In this document: positions 26,001 through 33,429 of the stretch, piece after piece
How the letters are laid out: the number at the start of each line of letters is the position of its first letter
Position numbering within the stretch: position 1 is the stretch's first letter
Origin: Acidobacteriota bacterium
GTDB taxonomy: Bacteria; Acidobacteriota; Terriglobia; Bryobacterales; Bryobacteraceae
DNA length: 64,000 bases
NCBI GenBank assembly: GCA_018268715.1
Contig: JAFDVZ010000002.1
Span: 181,632 to 245,631 of the forward strand
Reading direction: 5' to 3'
Program-made: the position numbers and the translations under genes
The notes under the pieces: model-generated
The model's database searches: none
What the model was told of the DNA's origin: nothing
The model's input: only the letters and a program-made list of their open reading frames with translations

Positions 26001-26981
26001 CCGGTGACCGGCCTGGACTGGCTATCCACCTACCCGGCCGGCGACGTGTATCCCGGAGTGTCGGTGCTGAACGCGCCCGGGGGAGGCTACATCGCAAACG
26101 CGGCTCTCGTGCCGGCGGGCGTCGGCGGAGGCGTCAGCGTAGTGGGGGGCCAGCCGACTGACCTCATCATCGACGTGAACGGATACTTCGCGCCCCAGCA
26201 GACCAGCGGTCTGGCTTTCTATCCCATCACACCCTGCCGGCTGGCCGACACACGCTCCGATCAGGGAAAGACCGGGGCTTTCGGTCCTCCTGCCTTGCAA
26301 GGGTACTCGAGCCGAAACTTCCCCATCCAGTCCGGCGGCTGTCCAATTCCGGCCACGGCGCAGGCGTACGCCCTGAACCTGACCGCCTTCCCTCACGGCC
26401 GGCTCAGCTTTCTGTCGATGTGGCCGCAGGGGCAGAACTATCCGGGCGCGTCCACGCTGAATTCGGAAGACGGCTCGGTGATTGCGAACGCCGCCATCGT
26501 GCCCGCGGGCGACAGCGGCGGGGTCACCATCGTCACCGGGGAGGCGGCCGACCTGATCATTGATGTAAACGGGTATTTTGCGCCGCCGGCTACCGGTGGG
26601 CTGAATTTCTACGCGCTGACGCCATGTCGGGTGGCCGACACACGCCCTGACCAAGGTAAGACGGGCGCCTTCGGGCCGCCGCGGCTGGAGGCCTATTCAC
26701 AGCGGGATTTCCCAATCCAGGCGTCGGCCTGCAACGTGCCAACCACGGCCCAGGCCTACTCCCTGAACGTCACCGTCATCCCGCCGGGACCGGTGGACTT
26801 CCTTTCGATGTGGCCCGCGGGCGGGTCCTACCCAGGCGCCTCCACCCTGAATGCCCCAGCCGGGCGGATGATCGCCAACGCCGCGATCGTTCCCGCCGGA
26901 AACAACAACGGCGGCGTCACCGTCGTCACCGGCAAGCCTACTCACGTGGTGATCGACATTAACGGCTACTTTGCGCCATAG
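23040..26981 (+). CDS. Large secreted NHL-repeat/BACON protein with three C-terminal PCRVADTR repeats
   Basis: A 1313-residue secreted protein with a signal peptide (about residues 1-23). Residues about 35-660 are NHL beta-propeller repeats, each with a phrase such as GDGGQA, PTGLAFDPSGNLYIADSGNYRIR and ISTVVGNG. Next come one or two BACON-like Ig modules (CQYTAASTASWIHVTSG; CQITLTP), then a fibronectin-like stretch (ITVTQAAGPVSIVTPAPGS). Residues 929-1057, 1058-1187 and 1188-1313 are three copies of a 126-130 residue module: FYP/ALTPCRVADTR at the start, DQGKTGxFGPP, AQAxSLNxT, then DLIIDVNGYFAP at the end. The protein is probably anchored at or released from the cell surface; its ligand is unknown. 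Bases before the start hold a promoter but no ribosome binding site. Confidence 0.88.
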   Translation: MPICRGLLTLAAISSAFVPLFSQNSFTINTIFPNSGGSVPSGMARPYGVILDSSGNLYVADSQLNVVFRRTPAGVVTVTVGTGQASFSGDGGQAALATLSGPTGLAFDPSGNLLYIADSGNYRIRCVNLNTGVISTVVGNGVGWTYYPGDGNQATAIGIQPTYLAVSASSRLLFVQGDRIVQVNADGTTTAVMGASAPYLNGLIAIAADSAGNIFAGTTSGIYKRSTAGVITQIVSAANVVSGYYSMAANSTLGMCWVKSYQIYCLSVVGNPYLFAGGGMGLGGDGGVATAASFYNISEIAFDSTGNLYIADTSNNRIRMVNGAGIVSTVMKGVIQVSPSTPRSVAADSLGNVFVADDSAHAVWKITSSGSSSLFAGTGTWGTAPDGGLAADSSLGAPYSVAAGANGKVYISDIGTHQVRVVDSQGILRTLAGSGSQGFSGDGGQASAARLNTPMGVALDAAGYVYIADTYNNRIRRVSPSGIITTIAGGGPGSGFNSSPSGGDGGPALAAQLNNPTAVAVDSSGYVYVSESSYIRRFRPGGVITTVAGNGGCGFSSDGIDALSVRFCYPGAILVDTSGNLFLSDGANRVRRIDTSGIVTTVAGTGVAGYSGDGGSALSAQLFAPAGVAMDSTGAIFVADMGNKAVRSITGGSRCSLAVSSGPLLFDGAAASGALTLTTATGCQYTAASTASWIHVTSGATGTGSGSMGYGIDTNVGAAARSGSIVITLAGANVIVPVYQSGATCQITLTPTIYSAAGAGDQPSLQVTQLPTSCAAWRAASNSSWITMPFADVYVGASATSYNVAPNPGASRTGVITVGGQTLTVTQAAGPVSIVTPAPGSTLAGSTVTFSWTSSVSSASYLYEVSTSLGAADLATGTTTSTSVSIHGLPTDGRTLYFRLWYTYGSSSRVLDATVTAASPSSTNSSTPLVFYPTTPCRVADTRSDQGKTGLFGPPLLAAYSTRDFPISGSCGVPSTAQAFSLNMTVHPVTGLDWLSTYPAGDVYPGVSVLNAPGGGYIANAALVPAGVGGGVSVVGGQPTDLIIDVNGYFAPQQTSGLAFYPITPCRLADTRSDQGKTGAFGPPALQGYSSRNFPIQSGGCPIPATAQAYALNLTAFPHGRLSFLSMWPQGQNYPGASTLNSEDGSVIANAAIVPAGDSGGVTIVTGEAADLIIDVNGYFAPPATGGLNFYALTPCRVADTRPDQGKTGAFGPPRLEAYSQRDFPIQASACNVPTTAQAYSLNVTVIPPGPVDFLSMWPAGGSYPGASTLNAPAGRMIANAAIVPAGNNNGGVTVVTGKPTHVVIDINGYFAP
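25824..26978 (+). repeat. Three tandem coding repeats of about 387 bases
   Basis: Units begin at 25824, 26211 and 26601 and are aligned at protein and DNA level (for example GCCGACACGCGCTCCGATCA in the first is nearly repeated in the second). The first two copies are closer to each other than to the third. They encode the PCRVADTR modules. Confidence 0.88.
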
Positions 26982-27067
26982 CGCGGAGGCTGCCGTCGTG
27001 CGTCGGCGCGCCCGGCTCGATGTGGTGTTTTGCCACGGCGACCCCTCAGCGCGGACCTGCTGCTTGA

Positions 27068-27487
27068 TCAGGCGGCGTGCAACAACTGATCGGCGCAGTG
27101 GGCCAAGTCGAGCGGCCGGAAGGGCTTGGCCAAGGCGGCGTCGGCGCCGAAGGCTCGGGCGGCGGCCAGGAAAAGACCATCGAAGGCGCCCGACACCGCC
27201 AGGATCCTCGCGGCCACTCTCAGTTTGCGGAGCTGCTGGATGGCTTCCAGCCCATCCTGTTCCGGCATGCAGACATCGATAATGATCAGGTCCACCGGAG
27301 TGGCTTCCACCATGCGAAGAGCCTCGCGGCCGTCGGCCGCCTCCAGGATCTCGTAGTCTCGTTCTTCCTCGAGCGATTGGCGGATCAGTTCGCGGACGTC
27401 AGGCTCGTCATCGGCGATCAAGATTCGCTTCCTGCCAGGCACGTGTCCGGAATTCAAAGTTGGTTGCATTCGCTGTCGTCCCTGCAC
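27068..27487 (-). CDS. Single-domain response regulator
   Basis: A 139-residue receiver-only protein. Acidic pocket DDEP at about residues 26-29, phosphoacceptor Asp in LIIIDVCMPEQDG, Ser in AVSGA and Lys in LAKPF are all present. It has no output domain, so it would act by protein contact or phosphotransfer, possibly with the hybrid kinase at 47247 or an unlinked kinase. It resembles the receiver-only protein at 55325 (both have L-A-x-SGA and AARAxGA before the Lys). The gene is divergent from nuoA. Confidence 0.92.
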   Translation of the reverse strand: MQGRQRMQPTLNSGHVPGRKRILIADDEPDVRELIRQSLEEERDYEILEAADGREALRMVEATPVDLIIIDVCMPEQDGLEAIQQLRKLRVAARILAVSGAFDGLFLAAARAFGADAALAKPFRPLDLAHCADQLLHAA

Positions 27488-27570
27488 CCTTATCGGCAGG
27501 ATTGGCGTTTCACTTCAGAGAAACATTGGCCGGCCCGGCTTCAATTCGGAGATGATACTCTGAAGGTGGC

Positions 27571-27927
27571 ATGCCCTCCAGCTACATCCCTATCTTTATA
27601 TTCCTGGCAGTAGCCATCCTGTTTCCAATTGTCCTAATCGTTGTGGCGAAATTGGTCCGGCCATCCGCGCCGTTTCTAACGAAACTCGAGGCTTATGAGT
27701 GTGGCATTAAAGCTGCATCAAACTCTCGCGGCCGCTACACCGTGCGGTTCTACATCATCGCGATCCTGTTTGTGATCTTCGATGTGGAAACCATCTTCCT
27801 GTTTCCGTGGGCGGTCCGGTACAAACAGCTCGGATGGTTCGGCGTCAGCGAGGTCGGGGTCTTCCTCGTCTTCCTGGTGATCGGCTATCTCTGGGCATAT
27901 AAAAAGGGAGCTTTGGAGTGGATCTGA
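27571..27927 (+). CDS. nuoA: NADH-quinone oxidoreductase subunit A, orphan
   Basis: A 118-residue membrane protein with three hydrophobic helices and the subunit A signatures YECGIKAASNSRGRYTVRFY and LFVIFDVETIFLFPWA. Subunit A lies in the membrane arm near the quinone site of complex I. It is normally followed by nuoB, but here the next gene overlaps its end by 10 bases and encodes a secreted protein. A ribosome-binding GAAGGTGG precedes the ATG. It could serve a complex I whose other genes lie elsewhere. Confidence 0.93.
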   Translation: MPSSYIPIFIFLAVAILFPIVLIVVAKLVRPSAPFLTKLEAYECGIKAASNSRGRYTVRFYIIAILFVIFDVETIFLFPWAVRYKQLGWFGVSEVGVFLVFLVIGYLWAYKKGALEWI

Positions 27928-29636
27928 GATATCGAGTTACGCTGGCTGCCTCGCTTGCGGCAATCGCCTGTTTGCCGTCGTTCGCCGCCCCTAAACTGCG
28001 CCTGCAGAATACGGCCCTGGGCCCCATTTCCGTCGCGACCGGCTCAAACGGAGCCGATCAGACCGTGAACGCAATCAACGCGGGAGACTCCGCTCTCAAC
28101 CTGAGCGTCTCATCGTCGGTAAGCTGGCTGACGCCGTCAGTTGCATCGCTCACCAGTTGCGGCGTCATCGGCCGCTGCAATCCCATTACGATCAAGCTGA
28201 ACACGACGAGCCTCGCCAAGGGCTCCTACACCGGCATCGTGACGGTGTCCGACGCCAACGCCATCGACGCGCCGCAGAACATTACGGTGACCGTGGCGGT
28301 GGGCGGCGGCGTTCCCGACGCCATCACCATGTACGTCCCGGTAGGCGGCTCGGCCGCGCCGCAGACCTTCTTCACCGGAGGACGCGCCTCCACCACAGTC
28401 ACCGCTCCCTCGAGCGGCCCCGCGCTGACGGTGGATCCGCCCGCGCTGTCGCTTCCCGGCGGAGGCAGCTTTGAAGGCACCTACACCTACACCGTGAAGT
28501 CCTCCGCAGTGGCGGGAACAGCCGAAAAGGCCTACACGGGTTCCATCTCGGTCACCGGATCGCCGGTCGCGCTGGAGAACCGGACGGTGCCCGTCACCAT
28601 CAACGTGACTTCACAGCCGATCGCCGTGCTGTCGTCCTCGAGCCTGTCTTACCGGATCGCGCAGAGCGCCGCCAAGCAGGTTCAGAACATCGTCATCGCG
28701 AATCAGGGCAGCGGGACCATCACGGTGTCGAAGGCCGATGTCGCCACCACGACCGGAGGCTCCTGGCTGACCGCGACGCTGGGTTCATATTACGTGACGA
28801 TGACCGCCGACCCCACCGGGCTCGCGCCAGGCGACTATCAGGGTTCGGTGACCATCACCACGAACGCCGCGAACGCCACCGCCACGGTGCCCGTCAGCCT
28901 TACCGTCATCGCCACCGGACCGCCGCTCGCCATCGCCGGCGGCGTGGTGAACAACGCCACCTTCAGCAACGATCCGATCGCGCAGGGCGACTTCCCGGCC
29001 GTGTTCGGCGAGCAATTCACCACCGGCGCGCTCGCGCTCGCTTCCAACGTGCCGTATCCCACCACCTCGGGCGGCGCAACGGTCTACCTGAACGGCAACC
29101 CCGTTCCGATCTACTTCGTGTCGGCCAACCAGATCAACTTCCTGGTGCCGTTTGACGCCGCCGTCGGCGATGGCACGCTGCGCGTCGACCGCGACGGACA
29201 GCGCGGCAACAGCGTCACCGTCACCATCAAAGCGCGGTCTCCCAAGTTGCTGGTGGCCACCAACCAGGCCGGCCAGCAGGTGGCCTACGCGCTGCGCACC
29301 GCCGGGCTCGCGCCGGTGAAGCGTGGCGATTACATCACGCTGTATGGCTTCGGCTTCGGGCAGACCATTCCGGCCAGCGCGGTGAACACGGCCTCGTCCA
29401 CCTCGAGCCTCGTAAACGTGCCGGGCACGAACACGGCCTACTTCGGCAAGAGCCAGTTCCCGATCACCGCCGTTGGCGTGACGCCGCAGTTCCTGGGGCT
29501 TGCTCCGGGATTCGTGACCAGCTTCTACCAGATCAACGTTCAGGTTCCGTCGAATTCCCCCACGGGAACCGCGGTGCCCGTCTACATTCTGGGCGACGCC
29601 GGCAATACGAACGAGCTGCTGCTCAACATCCAGTAA
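27918..29636 (+). CDS. Secreted protein with BACON-like modules and Solibacter-type C-terminal domain
   Basis: A 572-residue protein starting at GTG 27918 inside the end of nuoA, preceded by the ribosome binding site AAGGGAG at 7 bases. A signal peptide (about residues 1-23) is followed by about three Ig-like modules with the BACON-type phrase VSSSVSWLTPS and TSLAKGSYTGIVTVSD. The last 230 residues match the TIGR03437 pattern (Solibacter C-terminal domain): VVNNATFSNDPIAQGDFPAVFGE, VYLNGNPVPIYFVSANQINFLVPF, and a second half ending FYQINVQVP. Family function is unknown; it is a surface or secreted protein. Confidence 0.85.
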   Translation: MDLRYRVTLAASLAAIACLPSFAAPKLRLQNTALGPISVATGSNGADQTVNAINAGDSALNLSVSSSVSWLTPSVASLTSCGVIGRCNPITIKLNTTSLAKGSYTGIVTVSDANAIDAPQNITVTVAVGGGVPDAITMYVPVGGSAAPQTFFTGGRASTTVTAPSSGPALTVDPPALSLPGGGSFEGTYTYTVKSSAVAGTAEKAYTGSISVTGSPVALENRTVPVTINVTSQPIAVLSSSSLSYRIAQSAAKQVQNIVIANQGSGTITVSKADVATTTGGSWLTATLGSYYVTMTADPTGLAPGDYQGSVTITTNAANATATVPVSLTVIATGPPLAIAGGVVNNATFSNDPIAQGDFPAVFGEQFTTGALALASNVPYPTTSGGATVYLNGNPVPIYFVSANQINFLVPFDAAVGDGTLRVDRDGQRGNSVTVTIKARSPKLLVATNQAGQQVAYALRTAGLAPVKRGDYITLYGFGFGQTIPASAVNTASSTSSLVNVPGTNTAYFGKSQFPITAVGVTPQFLGLAPGFVTSFYQINVQVPSNSPTGTAVPVYILGDAGNTNELLLNIQ

Positions 29637-29637
29637 G

Positions 29638-30798
29638 GTGACCGAACGCCTCTATTACACGGACCCCTACCTGCGCCGCTTCACGGCGCGGGTAGCCGGG
29701 TCCGGCGATGACAACAAACTCTACCTGGACCGCACGGCCTTCTATCCCACCTCCGGCGGTCAACCCCACGATCTCGGAACCATCGGCGGCGTCGCCGTCC
29801 AAAGCGTCGAGAACGAGGACGGGCGCGTCGCGCACGTGCTGGCCAGCGCGGCGCCATCGGGCGAAGTCGAGTGCGAAGTCGACTGGACGCGCCGTTTCGA
29901 TCACATGCAGCAGCACAGCGGACAGCACCTGCTTTCGGCCGTGCTGGCCGGCCTGTTCGGCATCGAGACGGTCAGCTTCCACCTGGGCTCCGATGTTTCC
30001 ACCATCGACGTGAACGCCCCTTCGATCGACGCTGACCGTTTGGCCCGCGCCGAACAGCGCGCTAACGAGATCGTCTTCGAAAACCGTCCGATTACGATCT
30101 CCTTTGCGCGGAACGACGCGGATCTCGGGCTTCGGAAGGCTTCCGAGCGCGAGGGCGAACTGCGCATCATCTCGATCGAGGACCTGGACCGCAGCGCCTG
30201 CGGCGGCACGCATGTGCGTTCCACCGCTGAGATCGGACCGGTGGCGATCCGCCGGCTCGACAAAATCCGAGGGACGGTTCGAATCGAGTTCTTATGCGGG
30301 CTGCGCGCCATCCGCCGGGCTCGCGCCGATTTTCAGGCGTTGCAGGCGGCGGCGCGGGTGTTCTCCGCGGCGATCGACGACGCTCCGGCCCTGGCGGCGG
30401 CGGCCGCACAGAGGAATCTCGAACTCGAGAAGGCTTATCGCAAGCTGGCGCTCGAAACCGCCGAGCGGCAGGGTCGCGACCTGTACGCCTCCACCGCGCC
30501 CGGCGAGGACGGCGTCCGCCGAATCACCCGAAACGGCAAGATCGACGACGAACTGCGCGCGTTGGCGCAGGCGTTCTCGGCCGGATCGAAGGCGGTGCTG
30601 CTGGCGATTTGCGAGGATCCGCCTTCGCTGCTGATGGCCGCGTCGAAGGACGCCGGCGTTCACGCGGGCAACGTGGTGAAGGCCGCCGTCACGGCGCAGG
30701 GCGGTCGCGGCGGCGGGAGTCCCGTCATGGGGCAGGGCAGCGTGCCCTCCAAGGAAGCGCTGCAAGCGGCCGTGTCCGCAATCGGCGCCGCCCGCTAG
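29638..30798 (+). CDS. AlaX-type alanyl-tRNA editing protein with DHHA1 domain
   Basis: A 386-residue stand-alone trans-editing protein. The editing domain has the zinc ligands HSGQH (His93, His97) and CGGTH (Cys188, His192). The AlaRS-like N-terminal part carries YPTSGGQPHDLG, and the C-terminal DHHA1 domain has the Gly-rich QGGRGGGSPVMGQGS near the end. It would hydrolyse Ser- or Gly-mischarged tRNA-Ala in the cytoplasm. The start is GTG 29638, one base after the previous stop, so it forms a tight three-gene row with nuoA and the secreted protein. It ends one base from the convergent BACON gene. Confidence 0.9.
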   Translation: MTERLYYTDPYLRRFTARVAGSGDDNKLYLDRTAFYPTSGGQPHDLGTIGGVAVQSVENEDGRVAHVLASAAPSGEVECEVDWTRRFDHMQQHSGQHLLSAVLAGLFGIETVSFHLGSDVSTIDVNAPSIDADRLARAEQRANEIVFENRPITISFARNDADLGLRKASEREGELRIISIEDLDRSACGGTHVRSTAEIGPVAIRRLDKIRGTVRIEFLCGLRAIRRARADFQALQAAARVFSAAIDDAPALAAAAAQRNLELEKAYRKLALETAERQGRDLYASTAPGEDGVRRITRNGKIDDELRALAQAFSAGSKAVLLAICEDPPSLLMAASKDAGVHAGNVVKAAVTAQGGRGGGSPVMGQGSVPSKEALQAAVSAIGAAR

Positions 30799-30799
30799 G

Positions 30800-33376
30800 C
30801 TACTTCACCGCGATCGTCACGCCGGACGGGCTTGTGGCCTGTCCAATCTTTAACACCACCGCGACGGTGGAACCGGGCGTCACGTTTGGTGGGATTCGCG
30901 CGTTCACCTGAAGAAGTCCCGCCACCATCCCGGGCGCCGCGCCGGCGTAGGCTACCGTTGCGGCCTGGCCGCCGATGGTGACCGTAACGGACAGTTGCGG
31001 CTTCGGCAACGTGGCGCCGCTGGCCAGCCGGCCGTCCTCTCCGGCGGGCGTGGTCAGGCCTTCCCCGGTCGCGAACATCTGCACGATCGAACTGCGCGCG
31101 GCCGCATTCGAAGCCGAGTTCACCGAATTGTCCTGATTCAAGACGGCGGCCTGTCCCTTGCCCGATACGTTCGCCGTGAAGAAAGCGGGGGACGACGACG
31201 CGACGTCCAAGGGCGTGGCGGTGGAGGCGACGCCCTGATTCGTCACCACCATCTGCGTAGTTTTGCCCGTAACCGTGTAGGGAACGATGGCGCTCAACTG
31301 CCCCGCGGATACATAGAGCAGCGGCGCCGGGACCCCGTCGAAGGTCACTTGGACGTTCTGCACGGCGGTGGACAGGTGTTGCCTGTCTGCGGTCAATTGG
31401 TAAGACGCCGTGGCGGCTGGACCAAGGCCCGCTCCGAACACGGTCACGATCTCGCCCGGAGCGACCGCTCCTCCAACGAAGCTCGCCGCGTTCAACACGC
31501 CCTCCCGCGAGGTCAGCACTTCGAGGCCCCCCTGCGCGACGCTGATGGTCTGCCCGGCGATGGCCACCGAACCATAGCGCATCGCCGGATCGGAGTTCGC
31601 CGACGCCGCGATGGTGACTGATCCGCTGCCGTCGACGGCCGACCAACTGGGGATGGAGATCCAGGCTGAGTCCTTGGCCGGCTCCCATCGGCACCCCTGC
31701 GACCCGGTGACCGTCACCGTCACCGAATCTCCGCGGCCCTTCAGCGTCACCGTGTTGGGCGTCGCCGCCACCGAGCAATCCTTGCCCGATTGCGTAATGG
31801 TCACCGTCTGTCCGGAGATCCGAATGGTGGCCGATCGCGCATCCGAATTGGTGTTGCGCGCGACTGTGTAGGCGATGTCAGCGGAGCCCGTGCCGGCGGC
31901 CGCGCCGCCGAGGGCGATCCAGGCGGCCGTGGTGGTCGCCGACCAACTGCACGTCGTGTCGAGGTGCAGGGCGCCGGTTCCGCCGCTTGCCTGGAACGCG
32001 GCCTGGGCCGGCGTGATCGCGTAGGCGCACGTGGCGGCATCCTGCGTGATGGTGAACCGCTGGTTGGCCACGGTAACCACGCCGATGCGCTGCTGCGCGT
32101 TGGTGTTGGCGGCCACCGTATAGGTGACGTCGCCGTCGGAGGCGCCCGAGTTGTTCGCCAGCGTGATCCACCCGGCAACGGTGGCCGCGGTCCAGGAGCA
32201 GCCGCCGCCCGCCGTGACGTGGAAGCTGCCTGAGCCGCCGGAAGCGGGCGCCGTGGCGGAGATAGCGGTCAACGTCACCGAGCACGCGACACCCGCCTGG
32301 ATGATGGAATATGTCTGGTTGCCGACGGTGATGAATCCGGTGCGCGAGGCGGAGTCGGTGTTGCCGGCCACCTGATAGCTCACCACGCCGGAAGTGGGCG
32401 AGTAGGTGACGGCGATCCACGACGACGTCGTGCTGGCGGTCCACGCACAGGCGCTGGTGACCAGGAAGGAGCCGGAGCCGCCGCTCGAAGGAAACGTCGC
32501 CTGGTTGTTCGACAGCGAATAGGAGCAGGCGCCGCTCTGCAATAGGGTGAAGCCCGCGCCGCCGATGGCGATGGAGGCGGTGCGGTCCTGCCCGGTGGCG
32601 TTGGCGGCGGCGGTCCAGATGATCGAGCCGCTGCCGGCGCCCGATACGGCGCTGATGGTGAGCCAATCCACGCTGCTGGTCGCCGTCCAGGCGCAGCTCG
32701 ACGCGCTGGCGGTGAGGGTGATGGTCCCGGTGGCGCCCGCGGCGCCGGCCGTCGCCGACACGGGCGAGATCGAGATGGAACACACGCCCGACTGGGTGAC
32801 CGTGAAGTTCTGCCCGCCAACGGCGATGGAGCCCGATCGGGAGGACGTGGTGGTGTTCGGGGCGGCGGTGTAGCGGATGGTGGTGCTGCCGCCGCCGCTC
32901 GCGGGACTGACGCTCAGCCAGTCCGTTGCGCTGCTGACCGCGCTCCAGGTGCAGCTATTCGACGACGCCGTCAGGTTGAAGGAACCGGTTCCTCCGCTCG
33001 AGCTCACACTGGCGGAGCTGGGCGAAAGCGCATAGGTGCACGTTCCGGCGGCCTGGTTCACCGTGAAGGTCTGACCGGCGATGGTGATCGTGCCCGTGCG
33101 CGCCACCGTGAAGGGGTTCGACTGCACGGTGTAACCCACCGTGCCGTCGCCCGTGCCCGACTGGCCGAACGAGATGGTGATCCACGTAGCGTTGCTCACC
33201 GCCGTCCGCGAGCAGCTCTGGCCGCCGCTCGTCACCGTCACGGTGACGATGTCGTTGCCACCAGCGGCGTTGTAGTTAGCGGAGATCGGCGTGAGGCTGA
33301 ACGCACAGGTCTGGCCCGCAGCCGGGATCGCCCACACGACGAGCGCAAGAAGGCCCAACAGCCGGAGAACTCGCAT
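30800..33376 (-). CDS. Secreted protein with seven BACON repeats and Solibacter-type C-terminal domain
   Basis: An 858-residue protein with a signal peptide (LLGLLALVVWAIPAAGQ). About seven tandem BACON-type modules of 80-90 residues follow, each beginning with a Cys (CAFSLTPIS, CTYALSPSS, CSISISPVS, CSYSLSN, CSVTLTAIS, CAYAITPAQ, CSVAATP). Each contains SxGGTGSFxV and CxWxAxSxxxWI, and ends in FTVTQSG. The last 230 residues match the TIGR03437 family (GVLNAASFVGGAVAPGEIVTVFG, APLLYVSAGQLSAIVPY). BACON modules are carbohydrate- or mucin-binding candidates. The protein is likely surface-attached or secreted. The 3' end meets alaX within one base. Confidence 0.9.
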   Translation of the reverse strand: MRVLRLLGLLALVVWAIPAAGQTCAFSLTPISANYNAAGGNDIVTVTVTSGGQSCSRTAVSNATWITISFGQSGTGDGTVGYTVQSNPFTVARTGTITIAGQTFTVNQAAGTCTYALSPSSASVSSSGGTGSFNLTASSNSCTWSAVSSATDWLSVSPASGGGSTTIRYTAAPNTTTSSRSGSIAVGGQNFTVTQSGVCSISISPVSATAGAAGATGTITLTASASSCAWTATSSVDWLTISAVSGAGSGSIIWTAAANATGQDRTASIAIGGAGFTLLQSGACSYSLSNNQATFPSSGGSGSFLVTSACAWTASTTSSWIAVTYSPTSGVVSYQVAGNTDSASRTGFITVGNQTYSIIQAGVACSVTLTAISATAPASGGSGSFHVTAGGGCSWTAATVAGWITLANNSGASDGDVTYTVAANTNAQQRIGVVTVANQRFTITQDAATCAYAITPAQAAFQASGGTGALHLDTTCSWSATTTAAWIALGGAAAGTGSADIAYTVARNTNSDARSATIRISGQTVTITQSGKDCSVAATPNTVTLKGRGDSVTVTVTGSQGCRWEPAKDSAWISIPSWSAVDGSGSVTIAASANSDPAMRYGSVAIAGQTISVAQGGLEVLTSREGVLNAASFVGGAVAPGEIVTVFGAGLGPAATASYQLTADRQHLSTAVQNVQVTFDGVPAPLLYVSAGQLSAIVPYTVTGKTTQMVVTNQGVASTATPLDVASSSPAFFTANVSGKGQAAVLNQDNSVNSASNAAARSSIVQMFATGEGLTTPAGEDGRLASGATLPKPQLSVTVTIGGQAATVAYAGAAPGMVAGLLQVNARIPPNVTPGSTVAVVLKIGQATSPSGVTIAVK

Positions 33377-33429
33377 AAACGGTTGAACCCGTCATTGTCG
33401 CATTTGTTGCCGGACGCCGCCCGTTGGAG

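Noticed and set aside
30270..30290. GGTTCGAATC, a sequence like a tRNA T-loop
   Set aside because: It lies inside the AlaX-type gene and has no tRNA cloverleaf around it.
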